A DNA stretch of 64,000 bases, from the NCBI GenBank assembly GCA_002418835.1, contig DIEX01000031.1, positions 103,217 through 167,216 of the forward strand. The letters run 5' to 3'. The notes beneath the pieces were generated by a model that saw only the letters and a list, made by a program, of their open reading frames with translations, did not search any database and was not told where the DNA came from. Below, piece after piece: positions 34,485 through 42,474 of the stretch. Within the stretch, counting starts at the first letter, position 1, and the number at the start of each line of letters is the position of its first letter. Origin of the DNA: Spirochaetia bacterium UBA5763 (GTDB lineage: Bacteria > Spirochaetota > UBA4802 > UBA5550). Made by a program: the position numbers and the translations under genes.

Positions 34485-35822
34485 ATGGTTTCAGGCGGTA
34501 TTGCTTTACTGCTTCTGCTTATTGCGGTCATACTCATTGTTTACGCCACAGGCAGGGCAAAGATAAATGCCTTTGTTGTTCTCATTATGATTGCCTTTAT
34601 TTACGGCCTCTCCATTGGCATGCCGGCTATGGATGTAATCAAGGCGATTAAAGATGGTTTTGGCGGTACTCTTGCCAGTATCGGTATAGTTATCATTGCC
34701 GGTACAATCATGGGGTATATCCTGGAAAAAACAGGCGCAGCTCTCGCAATGACAAGAGCAATCCTTAAGATTGTCGGGAAGGATCAGGCTCCTCTTGCGA
34801 TGAACATCGCGGGTTATATCACATCTATTCCTGTATTCTGTGACTCAGGTTATGTTATTCTTACTCCTCTCAACAAGGCTTTGTCAAATGAGACGGGTAA
34901 ATCAATGGCAGTAATGGCTGTAGCTCTTTCAACAGGTTTGTATGCAACTCATACAATGGTTCCGCCTACACCGGGGCCTATCGCTGCTGCCGGCGCACTG
35001 GGCGCTGATGTTGGTACAGTTATTGTTTTCGGTCTTATTGCGTCTATTCCTGCTGCATTATCAGGATGGCTATGGGCAAATTATATCGGAAAGAAATATG
35101 ATATTAAGCCTGAGGTTGAGGAGAGTTATACTCACCTTATAGAGAAGTACGGTAAGCTCCCCAGCACATTCATGTCATTTATGCCGCTGGCTCTTCCGAT
35201 ATTTCTTATTCTCCTTAAATCTATTTCGGCGTTTCCGACTCTCCCTTTCGGGCCTAAGGACAGCACCGCTTATATTGTGATCAACTTTATAGGGGACCCT
35301 GTGACTGCTCTTATGATAGGGGTTATTGTGAGCCTTTTCCTTGTCAAGAGAGAGGAACTTGGTACTGCTGTTGAAACATGGATGGGGCATGGTATAAAAG
35401 ATGCCGCTATTATCCTTGCGATTACAGGAGCAGGTGGTGCTTTTGGTAAAGTTCTCCAGGGCTCGCCTATGGTCGAGTTTATCAAGATAAACATGGGGGG
35501 ATTGAATCTCGGTCTATTCCTTCCATTTATAATTTCGGCAGCACTTAAGTCAGCACAGGGTTCATCCACTGTGGCTATTATTACAACAGCATCGATCCTC
35601 GCACCGCTGCTTGGCACACTGGGGCTTAATCCGGCACTCACTGTTGTTGCAATAGGCGCGGGTTCAATGGTTGTTTCTCATGCCAATGACTCTTACTTCT
35701 GGGTTGTATCGCAGTTTTCGAATATGCCTGTTAATACGGCATATAAGATTTACACAACTGCAACGGCCATTGAGGGTACTGTGGCCTTTGTGACATGTTT
35801 TATAATCAGTCTATTTTTGTGA
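34485..35822 (+). CDS. GntP-family permease, probably for glycerate or a related sugar acid
   Basis: 445 residues with about 12-14 membrane segments. The GntP family pattern is plain: KINAFVVLIMIAFIYGLSIGM, GFGGTLASIGIVIIAGTIMG, SIPVFCDSGYVILTPLNKAL, ATHTMVPPTPGPIAAAG, LKSAQGSSTVAIITTASI and VVSHANDSYFWVVSQF. Members import gluconate, glycerate or similar acids with protons. Glycerate 2-kinase is encoded 1 kb downstream on the same strand, which favours glycerate. ACGGAGG is 7 nt upstream of the ATG. The 5' region has a short inverted repeat (AAGGGG and CCCCTT near 34410-34434). Confidence 0.88.
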   Translation: MVSGGIALLLLLIAVILIVYATGRAKINAFVVLIMIAFIYGLSIGMPAMDVIKAIKDGFGGTLASIGIVIIAGTIMGYILEKTGAALAMTRAILKIVGKDQAPLAMNIAGYITSIPVFCDSGYVILTPLNKALSNETGKSMAVMAVALSTGLYATHTMVPPTPGPIAAAGALGADVGTVIVFGLIASIPAALSGWLWANYIGKKYDIKPEVEESYTHLIEKYGKLPSTFMSFMPLALPIFLILLKSISAFPTLPFGPKDSTAYIVINFIGDPVTALMIGVIVSLFLVKREELGTAVETWMGHGIKDAAIILAITGAGGAFGKVLQGSPMVEFIKINMGGLNLGLFLPFIISAALKSAQGSSTVAIITTASILAPLLGTLGLNPALTVVAIGAGSMVVSHANDSYFWVVSQFSNMPVNTAYKIYTTATAIEGTVAFVTCFIISLFL

Positions 35823-35838
35823 CCGCTCCTTTATTCCT

Positions 35839-35871
35839 ACTCCTTTCCTCATTGATGGGGAAAGGAGTTTT
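35839..35871 (+). terminator. Terminator after the GntP permease gene
   Basis: ACTCCTTTCC and GGAAAGGAGT form a 10-bp stem with a 10-nt loop, followed by four T. Confidence 0.8.
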
Positions 35872-35917
35872 GAGGTAAAGGCGGATTTTTTATTGTTTGA
35901 AAAAAAGTTTATAACTT

Positions 35918-36114
35918 GGGGTTGTCTAAAAAGTCAGATTTTCTTGTTTTTGTCATTCCGGTTTCACCCCAAGAGTGCTTCTTCGCTGCGCTCAGGGCGT
36001 GCACACTTCAATTCGTGCAAATACCGGAATCTCCTGATTAAATCAGTTGTATGAGATACCGGCATTTCGCTTCGCTACAGCCGGTATGACAAAGAAATTA
36101 CTTTTAGGTCAGCC
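35918..36114. repeat. MITE-like element, copy B (197 bp)
   Basis: It has the same ends as copy A but exchanged: here the left end is GGGGTTGTCTAAAAAGTCAG and the right end is TTACTTTTAGGTCAGCC, whereas copy A begins with GGGCTGACC and ends with GACAACCCC. The inner TTTTTGTCATTCCGG and CCGGTATGACAAAG agree. The central GCTTCTTCGCTGCGCTCAGG block is moved relative to copy A. It separates the permease gene from the TPR gene. Confidence 0.75.
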
Positions 36115-36133
36115 TCGCTAAGGGGGGGGGGAG

Positions 36134-36808
36134 ATGTTTGCAGATTTTCAAAAATGGTTATACCGGAGAATGGCTTTGAACTTTATGACAGCAGGTAAAC
36201 CGGGTAAAGCTGAAAGGTGGTATAAAAAACTTGAGAAATTTGAACCGGACAGTCTTGAGGTGCTTCATAACCTTGGTGTAATTTATATTGCTTTAAACAG
36301 ACATTCAGAGGCGGAGAAATACCTGCTGAAAGAGATAGATCTCTATGGAGAATCGGAGATAAGGGACAGGGTGCTTGGTGATCTTTACTATGTCAGCGGC
36401 AACAGGGATATGGCAGGACGTTTCTATGGTAAAGCTCTCACCCTTCTGCAAAACGGAAGCAGAGATAAGAGTACAGAGAGATTCCTCCGTAGAAGAATAA
36501 AACACTGCAGTGAGCATTTATCTTATGAAAAAGCTATGGAAGGTATGAAGCATTATGAAGATGGTGCAGCTCTGTATGCTAAAGGTGATTATGACGAAGC
36601 CCTTCATAGCTATAATAAAGCTGTTCGTTGTGACAACTCGTCTTATCTGGCAATGAATGCGGCAGGGACACTACTCATGAACAACATAAAAGATTACGAG
36701 CAGGCAAGGAATTTTTTCAGGAAAGCTCTGGATCTCGCGGATATTCCGCTTGTTAAACATAATCTCGAGCTGGCGGAGTATAAGATTAAGAAGAACGGGG
36801 TGAAGTGA
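36134..36808 (+). CDS. TPR-repeat protein
   Basis: 224 residues, cytoplasmic, no signal or membrane segment. It consists of about five tetratricopeptide helices pairs: AGKPGKAERWYKKLEKFEPD, LEVLHNLGVIYIALNRHSEA, RVLGDLYYVSGNRDMAGRFY, GAALYAKGDYDEALHSYNKA and NNIKDYEQARNFFRKALDLA. These form a scaffold for protein contacts; the partner is unknown. The stop overlaps the start of the glycerate kinase gene (TGATG), so the two are translationally coupled. A G-run of nine ends just before GATG and serves as an unusually long ribosome binding site. Confidence 0.8.
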   Translation: MFADFQKWLYRRMALNFMTAGKPGKAERWYKKLEKFEPDSLEVLHNLGVIYIALNRHSEAEKYLLKEIDLYGESEIRDRVLGDLYYVSGNRDMAGRFYGKALTLLQNGSRDKSTERFLRRRIKHCSEHLSYEKAMEGMKHYEDGAALYAKGDYDEALHSYNKAVRCDNSSYLAMNAAGTLLMNNIKDYEQARNFFRKALDLADIPLVKHNLELAEYKIKKNGVK

Positions 36809-38175
36809 TGGAAAACCGGAAAGCCATGGATATTCTTGAGTCTGTTTTCAGGGCCGGTCTCAAACGGATAGACCCCCTGTTGATGATGAAAAATCAGCTC
36901 ACACTGAAAGGTGATGAGTTAACTATAGATACAGGTACAGAGCGGCATTCTGTTGACCTGGGAAATGTGGAGCGTATACTTGTTACGGGAATGGGGAAAG
37001 CTTCAGCTCGAATGGCGCTGGGACTGGAACAGGTACTTGGAGACAGGTTAGACAGCGGAATTATTGCTGTTAAGTACGGGCATGTTGAGACTCTTAAAAA
37101 GATTAAGCTTATGGAGGCGGGGCACCCTGTTCCTGACCGTGGTTCAATCAATGCTGCAAATGAGATTATATCCTATGTAAAAGGCGCGGGTGATAAAGAC
37201 ATAGTGATTAACCTTGTTTCAGGTGGCGGCTCATCTGTAATGAGCTTACCGTATTCCGGTGAGGGTGGTATGTCTATATCCCTTGAGGAGAAACAGGCTG
37301 TTTCAAAACTCCTGCTTGCATGCGGCGCTGATATACATGAAATTAACTGTATAAGAAAACATCTTTCGGGCGTGAAAGGGGGGAGGTTCGCCGAGATGAT
37401 CTATCCGGCGCGCTGCTTCAGCCTTATTCTTTCTGATGTTGTGGGTGATAACCTCGATGCAATAGCTTCCGGGGCCACTGTGCCTGACAGCACATCATTC
37501 GGCGATGTTATAAATATTGTCAGCAGGTATTCTCTTGGAGATAAACTGCCTGAAAATGTTATGAAGATTTTTCATGCCGGGGCAGAGGGTAAAATACCTG
37601 ATACGCCTAAACCAGGCAGTGCCATATTCAGCAGGGTGCGTAATATACTTATCGGCACCAATTACCATGCTTTACTTGCCTCTGCTGAAGAAGCCAGGAG
37701 GCTCGGATGTAAAACTGAAGTGCTCACATCTGTGCTCACAGGGGAAGCCAGGGAGATAGCCCATTTTTTCGCTGCAATGGGGCGTGATGCCTGCACATGG
37801 AGGGACAGCTGTGACCTCCCGATATGCATTATCGCAGGAGGGGAAACCACTGTGACACTGAAGGGGGATGGCCTTGGAGGGAGATGCCAGGAGATGGCTC
37901 TTTCATTCATTGATAATCTGAGGAAGACCCCGCTTATTGCTGACAGAATATTTTTTCTTGCAGCAGGCACTGACGGCAACGACGGGCCCACTGATGCTGC
38001 CGGGGCTTTCGCGTCGATGGAGCTTTTCAGGAAAGGGAAAGAACTTGGTCTTGATCCGGAAAAGTTTATAACTGCAAGCGACTCGTACCATTATCATGAA
38101 AAGACAGGGGGATTGCTGAAGACCGGCCCCACGGGGACTAATGTCTGTGATATCCATATAGTGCTTGTTGTATAA
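36808..38175 (+). CDS. Glycerate 2-kinase, GckA/MOFRL family
   Basis: 455 residues. It phosphorylates D-glycerate with ATP to 2-phosphoglycerate, feeding lower glycolysis. Family marks: VTGMGKASARMALGLE near the N-terminus, LVSGGGSSVMSLP, INCIRKHLSGVKGGRFA, LSDVVGDNLDAIASGATVPD, and the MOFRL C-terminal part with GGETTVTLKGDGLGGRCQEMALSF and GTDGNDGPTDAAGAF. ATG 36808 overlaps the TPR gene stop; the GTG three bases earlier is less likely. With the upstream GntP permease it makes an uptake-and-phosphorylation unit, although a terminator and a MITE-like element lie between them. Confidence 0.9.
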   Translation: MENRKAMDILESVFRAGLKRIDPLLMMKNQLTLKGDELTIDTGTERHSVDLGNVERILVTGMGKASARMALGLEQVLGDRLDSGIIAVKYGHVETLKKIKLMEAGHPVPDRGSINAANEIISYVKGAGDKDIVINLVSGGGSSVMSLPYSGEGGMSISLEEKQAVSKLLLACGADIHEINCIRKHLSGVKGGRFAEMIYPARCFSLILSDVVGDNLDAIASGATVPDSTSFGDVINIVSRYSLGDKLPENVMKIFHAGAEGKIPDTPKPGSAIFSRVRNILIGTNYHALLASAEEARRLGCKTEVLTSVLTGEAREIAHFFAAMGRDACTWRDSCDLPICIIAGGETTVTLKGDGLGGRCQEMALSFIDNLRKTPLIADRIFFLAAGTDGNDGPTDAAGAFASMELFRKGKELGLDPEKFITASDSYHYHEKTGGLLKTGPTGTNVCDIHIVLVV

Positions 38176-38176
38176 T

Positions 38177-38761
38177 TCATAAACCCTCAATGCGGAATGA
38201 TTTGACTATGTCAGTGCTCTGTTTCAGGTATTCAGTTGCGCTCCCTGCCAGGGGGCTCCTTTTGGGGAAAGAGACAGTCAGCTTGACAACCGCCATCTTT
38301 TCTCCGTTTTTTGATGATAATACACCGGTCACTGAAAAGCCCGATCTTTTTCTATCTTCAAATAGATGATAAAAGAACCGGGCGTTGTGTGTCGCATCCT
38401 CATATCCGTCTGATCTGAGAAAATGGAGCGTAACTTTATCCTGAACTCTATTTTTCCTGTAAAAATCAGTCTCCTTTTTTACAAGCTCAGTTGAACCGGC
38501 TGCGTAATAGTTAACATTAAGATCAACAGTATGAGTGTTATACCCTGCTGTATATGAGATAATTCTGCTGTCTTCAGGCGGATTCTCCATTTCCGCAGGA
38601 GTCCAGGTGACAGGGAGATCAATGTGAAAATCGCCATAATGCTTCTTCTCTCTATTATCAAAATCTATTTTTTGTGATTTCCCCGGATTGTCAGCACCGT
38701 ATAATGTCAAATTAAAAGCGAACATCATTATAATCACTGGTATAAACTTTTTCTGCTTCAT
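38177..38761 (-). CDS. Small secreted protein, DcrB/PsbP-like fold possible
   Basis: 194 residues with a signal peptide (about 1-20). Pattern HYGDFHIDLPVTWTP at the start, then aromatic-rich strands and a final helix TEYLKQSTDIVKSFRI, reminiscent of small DcrB/PsbP-like proteins; this is only a resemblance. ATGATG follows GGAG; the second ATG (38761) has the better 7-nt spacing. It converges on the glycerate kinase gene with 1 bp between the stops. Confidence 0.5.
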   Translation of the reverse strand: MKQKKFIPVIIMMFAFNLTLYGADNPGKSQKIDFDNREKKHYGDFHIDLPVTWTPAEMENPPEDSRIISYTAGYNTHTVDLNVNYYAAGSTELVKKETDFYRKNRVQDKVTLHFLRSDGYEDATHNARFFYHLFEDRKRSGFSVTGVLSSKNGEKMAVVKLTVSFPKRSPLAGSATEYLKQSTDIVKSFRIEGL

Positions 38762-38834
38762 CATGTCACTCCATTTATAATACTTAATCAATGTTTATTC
38801 CTAAAGATAGTTTTTAGTGCAAAGCTATAAATTT

Positions 38835-38982
38835 AGTTTTCTGTCATACCGGCTGTAGCGTGCGCGCCCTGAGCGTAGCGAAGAAGTACCCTTGGGGTAA
38901 AATGCCGGAATCTCATAATATTGTTCTATGAGATTCCGGCATTTGCACGAACTGATGATGCAAAACCGGAATGACAAAAATT
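38835..38982. repeat. MITE-like element, copy C (partial, inverted)
   Basis: Reverse orientation relative to copies A and B. It keeps GTCATACCGGCTGTAGCG, the GCGCGCCCTGAGCG block, and CCGGAATGACAAAAA, but lacks the outer GGCTGACC/GGGGTTGTC ends. It contains a perfect 18-bp hairpin: AAATGCCGGAATCTCATA at 38900-38917 pairs with 38927-38944 around 9 nt. It lies in the 38762-39204 gap, which otherwise holds only AT-rich sequence and the promoter of the next gene. Confidence 0.7.
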
Positions 38983-39034
38983 TAAGCTTATAATAATTAT
39001 ATAGCATAATTTTTTTTTAGAGTTTTTTATCTTT

Positions 39035-39054
39035 ATAATTCTTTTAGGAATTAT
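39035..39054. promoter_or_regulatory. ATAATTC-N6-GAATTAT dyad upstream of thioesterase gene
   Basis: Perfect 7-base arms with a 6-nt spacer, embedded in CTTTATAATTC and AATTATTACTGA. The same dyad (one mismatch) and flanks occur at 20767-20786. It includes a TATAAT-like -10. The ATG is 150 bp downstream. Confidence 0.45.
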
Positions 39055-39204
39055 TACTGATACTTAATATATATACATTCCCGTTGTTTCGCATAATTTT
39101 TTATTTCTGAAACTTCTTGACTGATGTCTCTTTGAACTGATTATTGGAATAATACAAACAGTCATCTGCTGCTCTTTATTTGCGGCAGCGGCACTAGAGG
39201 CTAT

Positions 39205-39969
39205 ATGACACAATCAGTTTTCACTCTTACAGAAACATATACAGTCCGATCTTATGAAACAGATGTTAATGCACGTGCAACAATTCAGACAATGGTTAAT
39301 TATCTGCAGAACAGCGGATTTAACCATGCACTGATCCTCCGGAAATCGGGCGGGCTCTCTCACGATCCATCCACCGCATATTTTCTTACACGGCAGAAGG
39401 TGAGGATTTTCCGCTACCCTGAATGGCAGGAGACAATAACAGTAAATACATGGCTTGATCCCCGCATAGAAAAATATGCTGTCCGTGAATTCGAAATTAT
39501 TGATGCTGCCGGAGAGGTAATCGGGTGCGCCACTAATTCAGCATCTTTCTATGATCTCAAAGAGAAGAGGGTGATACCAGCATCACAGCGTATGCATAAT
39601 ATTCCTGTGCCGCCCCGCAGCCGCGCACTGGACGATCCATTTGATTCAATACCCCGTCCCTCTGTTGCAGAGTTTTCTGTGGAGTTTACTACACGCCTTG
39701 CTGACCTGGATATGTACCGTCACGTGAATAATGTCGTCTATGTTGAATGGGCTGTTGAAACACTCCCCCGCAGTGTATGGGAAGGTTGGACTCTTCGCGA
39801 TCATGAAATAAACTTCCGCTCTGAAACATCTATTGATGATGTTATACTCTCCGAAGCGGAGGAGATAACATGCAGTGATACCCGTATATTTCTGCACAGG
39901 CTCACGCGTAAGTCTGACGGAAAAGAAACAGCCCTTCTCAGAACATGGTGGCATAAGAATATAAAATAA
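39205..39969 (+). CDS. Acyl-ACP thioesterase (FatA/FatB-like)
   Basis: 254 residues, double hotdog, cytoplasmic. It releases free fatty acids from acyl-ACP. First half: TYTVRSYETDVNARATIQTM and FLTRQKVRIFRYPEWQETITVNTWLD; second half: EFTTRLADLDMYRHVNNVVYVEWAVE, with the D, N and H residues used by bacterial FatA-type enzymes. Length suits the short bacterial form. It is followed 13 bp later by an alpha/beta hydrolase gene, so they form an operon. GAGG lies 6 nt before the ATG. Confidence 0.87.
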   Translation: MTQSVFTLTETYTVRSYETDVNARATIQTMVNYLQNSGFNHALILRKSGGLSHDPSTAYFLTRQKVRIFRYPEWQETITVNTWLDPRIEKYAVREFEIIDAAGEVIGCATNSASFYDLKEKRVIPASQRMHNIPVPPRSRALDDPFDSIPRPSVAEFSVEFTTRLADLDMYRHVNNVVYVEWAVETLPRSVWEGWTLRDHEINFRSETSIDDVILSEAEEITCSDTRIFLHRLTRKSDGKETALLRTWWHKNIK

Positions 39970-39982
39970 AGGGGGAATCGTG

Positions 39983-40747
39983 ATGCAGAAGATGAAGATA
40001 AACAATACAGGTCTTATTGCAGGGAGGTGGCCTCTTGATCCGTCACTCCCGTCGCTTGTTTTTATACACGGCGCCGCGGGTTCAAAGCAGTTCTGGAAAG
40101 AGCAGGTGAGCGGTCTCTCTGACTGCTGCAATCCCATTGCTGTTGATCTCCCCGGGCATGGAGATGACAGCGGCAGCGGCTTTGATACAGTGGATGCTTA
40201 TGCGGATGCTGTAGAGAGTTTCATAGAAGAAGCAGGTATAGTTACACCCGTTGTATGCGGCCTCAGCATGGGGGGGGGCATTGTACAGAAACTGCTGCTT
40301 GACGGGAGACTTAAATATAAAGCCGGGATAATTTTAAATTCAGGGGCACGGCTTAAGGTTATGCCTGCAATATTTGAACTTATACAGAATAACTACAGCG
40401 GCTATGTTTCATCACTCCCGGCAATGGGTGCTTCAGATAAGTGTGATCCCTCGAAGCTTGCAGAAGTAATAGCAGACGCTGAGAAAAGCCGGCCTGAAAT
40501 AACTTTTAGTGATTTCACCGCATGCAACATTTTTGATGTAACAGAGAGACTCGGAGACATTAAGGTGCCGCTCCTTGTACTCACAGCAGAAGAGGACAAG
40601 CTTTCACCTGTGAAGTACGGGAGGTTTATTCATGAGCGAGTGACCGGGTCAACATTCCTCACAATTCCAGGGGCCGGGCATTTTTCCCCGGTTGAGAAAC
40701 CTGATGAGGTTAATGAAGCAATAAGAGCATTTGTTACATCCAGGTAA
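39983..40747 (+). CDS. Alpha/beta hydrolase
   Basis: 254 residues with the alpha/beta-hydrolase core: oxyanion segment FIHGAAGSKQFWKEQ, nucleophile Ser in VCGLSMGGG, acid residue likely Asp in LTAEEDKLSP, and catalytic His in IPGAGHFSPVEKPDEV. It acts in the cytoplasm on an ester or thioester; the substrate is unknown. Its operon with the acyl-ACP thioesterase suggests a lipid-related role. AGGGGGAATC precedes ATG 39983; the preceding GTG is less likely. Confidence 0.82.
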   Translation: MQKMKINNTGLIAGRWPLDPSLPSLVFIHGAAGSKQFWKEQVSGLSDCCNPIAVDLPGHGDDSGSGFDTVDAYADAVESFIEEAGIVTPVVCGLSMGGGIVQKLLLDGRLKYKAGIILNSGARLKVMPAIFELIQNNYSGYVSSLPAMGASDKCDPSKLAEVIADAEKSRPEITFSDFTACNIFDVTERLGDIKVPLLVLTAEEDKLSPVKYGRFIHERVTGSTFLTIPGAGHFSPVEKPDEVNEAIRAFVTSR

Positions 40748-40989
40748 AATTTCTGCTCAAAATGGTGGAGCGGACTTTCTACCTAATCTAAAATTTATGG
40801 ACATATACTTCTTTCTTGACAAACTTTTTCCGGTGTGAAAATTTTGATTAATTTTTGCCGGACAGAATTACCATTATTTTTTTATCGCTCTGAAAATCCC
40901 TTTTCGCCGGGGATCGGATTGTCACATATATAAAAATCTCTTCAGAGGGTTTTCTTCCCGCAAAAAAATCCTATCGCCAGGAGGAGAGT

Positions 40990-41265
40990 ATGCACATTTT
41001 ATCAGATATGGGACACGGGTGGCACAATATAATCAATGCCAATGGAATATCCATTACTATTGTAGGGATGCTTCTTGTGTTTTTTTCACTTTCTATAATC
41101 AGTTTAATTATCGCTTCAATGCCGCATTTCCTGAAAATTGTTGAAAGGTATTTCCCTGAAGAGGAAGAGGAATTCGCAAAGAAAGGTGTGAAGGCGGTTT
41201 CTGAAACAGAGGTTGTTGCGGCAATAAGCGCGGCTCTTTGTCACAACATGAAGTCTTCTAATTAA
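40990..41265 (+). CDS. oadG: Oxaloacetate decarboxylase gamma subunit
   Basis: 91 residues: one membrane helix (about 20-42: ITIVGMLLVFFSLSIISLII) followed by a charged cytoplasmic tail ending VAAISAALCHNM, the usual OadG C-terminus. It anchors the alpha subunit to the beta subunit of the Na+ pump. First gene of oadGBA; GGAGGAG lies 4-5 nt upstream of the ATG. The 240 bp before it contain TTGACA near 40815 but no well spaced -10. Confidence 0.85.
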   Translation: MHILSDMGHGWHNIINANGISITIVGMLLVFFSLSIISLIIASMPHFLKIVERYFPEEEEEFAKKGVKAVSETEVVAAISAALCHNMKSSN

Positions 41266-41285
41266 TTGATAAAATGGTACATTAG

Positions 41286-42413
41286 ATGGAATTTTTTATT
41301 GAGTTTTTTAAAACCACAGGTTTCTACCTGATGACACCCGGTAATCTTATGATGATTATCATCGGGCTTGTTTTTATAGGTCTCGCAATCATAAAACATT
41401 ACGAACCGCTTCTTCTTCTCCCTATCGGCTTCGGTATGATAGTGGGGAATATCCCTTCAATAGCAAGTATGCCGCTTGGAGTTTATGACGCGGGGAGCGT
41501 TCTGAATTATATATACTTCGGTGTGACACAGGGGATTTTTCCTCCGCTTATTTTTCTCGGTATAGGGGCGATGACAGATTTCTCTACGATGCTTTCCAAT
41601 CCGAAGCTGATATTGCTTGGTGCTGCTGCGCAGATTGGTATATTCCTTACATTGATCGGGGCGCTGTACCTGGGGTTCACGCCGCAGGAGGCCAGTTCAA
41701 TCGGTATAATCGGTGGAGCTGACGGTCCAACTGCGATATTCCTCACTGCAAAGCTCGCTCCGCATCTCCTTGGATCTGTTGCCATTGCGGCATATTCTTA
41801 CATGGCCCTTGTGCCGGTAATTCAGCCTCCGGTTATGTATCTTCTTACAACAAAGAAAGAGAGGCTTATAAGAATGAAGCCATCGCGCACTGTATCAAAG
41901 CGCGAAAAGATATTATTTCCTATCATTGCTTTTCTTGTGTCTGCTCTTATCGTTCCCGGTTCACTTTCACTTATCGGGATGCTTTTCTTCGGTAATCTTC
42001 TTAAAGAGAGTTTTGTAACAGAGCGTCTTGCCCAGACTGCGCGTACAGCCCTTATCGATATAGTAACAATACTCCTGGGGCTTACAGTGGGTGCCAGTAC
42101 ACAGGCGCAGACTTTCCTTACGAAACAGTCAATACTGATTTTTGCTCTAGGGGCGGTATCATTTGCAATCGCTACTGCCGGTGGAGTTCTTTTTGCCAAG
42201 ATTATGAATTTATTCATTAAAGATAAAATCAATCCTCTGATCGGTGCGGCAGGAGTTTCGGCAGTACCGGATTCCGCAAGGGTTGCCCAGATTATAGGGC
42301 AGAAGGAGGACCCGCACAACCACCTCCTTATGCATGCCATGGCTCCAAACGTTGCGGGTGTTGTAGGTTCCGCTATTGCTGCCGGTTTTCTCTGGTCTCT
42401 GCTGGTTAAGTAG
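41286..42413 (+). CDS. oadB: Sodium-pumping oxaloacetate decarboxylase beta subunit
   Basis: 375 residues with about nine to ten membrane segments. It couples decarboxylation of carboxybiotin to Na+ export. Family marks: GGADGPTAIFLTAKLAPHLLG with the Na+-related Asp, PVIQPPVMYLLTTKKER, the LLGLTVGAST block and a C-terminal AGVSAVPDSARV and HAMAPNVAGVVGSAIAAG. It lies 20 bp after oadG. The protein could also belong to a related methylmalonyl-CoA or glutaconyl-CoA decarboxylase, but the neighbouring alpha subunit carries a carboxyltransferase of the OadA type. Confidence 0.9.
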   Translation: MEFFIEFFKTTGFYLMTPGNLMMIIIGLVFIGLAIIKHYEPLLLLPIGFGMIVGNIPSIASMPLGVYDAGSVLNYIYFGVTQGIFPPLIFLGIGAMTDFSTMLSNPKLILLGAAAQIGIFLTLIGALYLGFTPQEASSIGIIGGADGPTAIFLTAKLAPHLLGSVAIAAYSYMALVPVIQPPVMYLLTTKKERLIRMKPSRTVSKREKILFPIIAFLVSALIVPGSLSLIGMLFFGNLLKESFVTERLAQTARTALIDIVTILLGLTVGASTQAQTFLTKQSILIFALGAVSFAIATAGGVLFAKIMNLFIKDKINPLIGAAGVSAVPDSARVAQIIGQKEDPHNHLLMHAMAPNVAGVVGSAIAAGFLWSLLVK

Positions 42414-42474
42414 CGCGCATGGGGCCATGCAAACACATAATTGTTTTGTTAAAAAAATATAATTGGTGAAATTG

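Noticed and set aside
40815..40850. Sigma-70 promoter of oadGBA at TTGACA
   Set aside because: No acceptable -10 at 16-18 bp; the next AT-rich hexamers are off by several bases.
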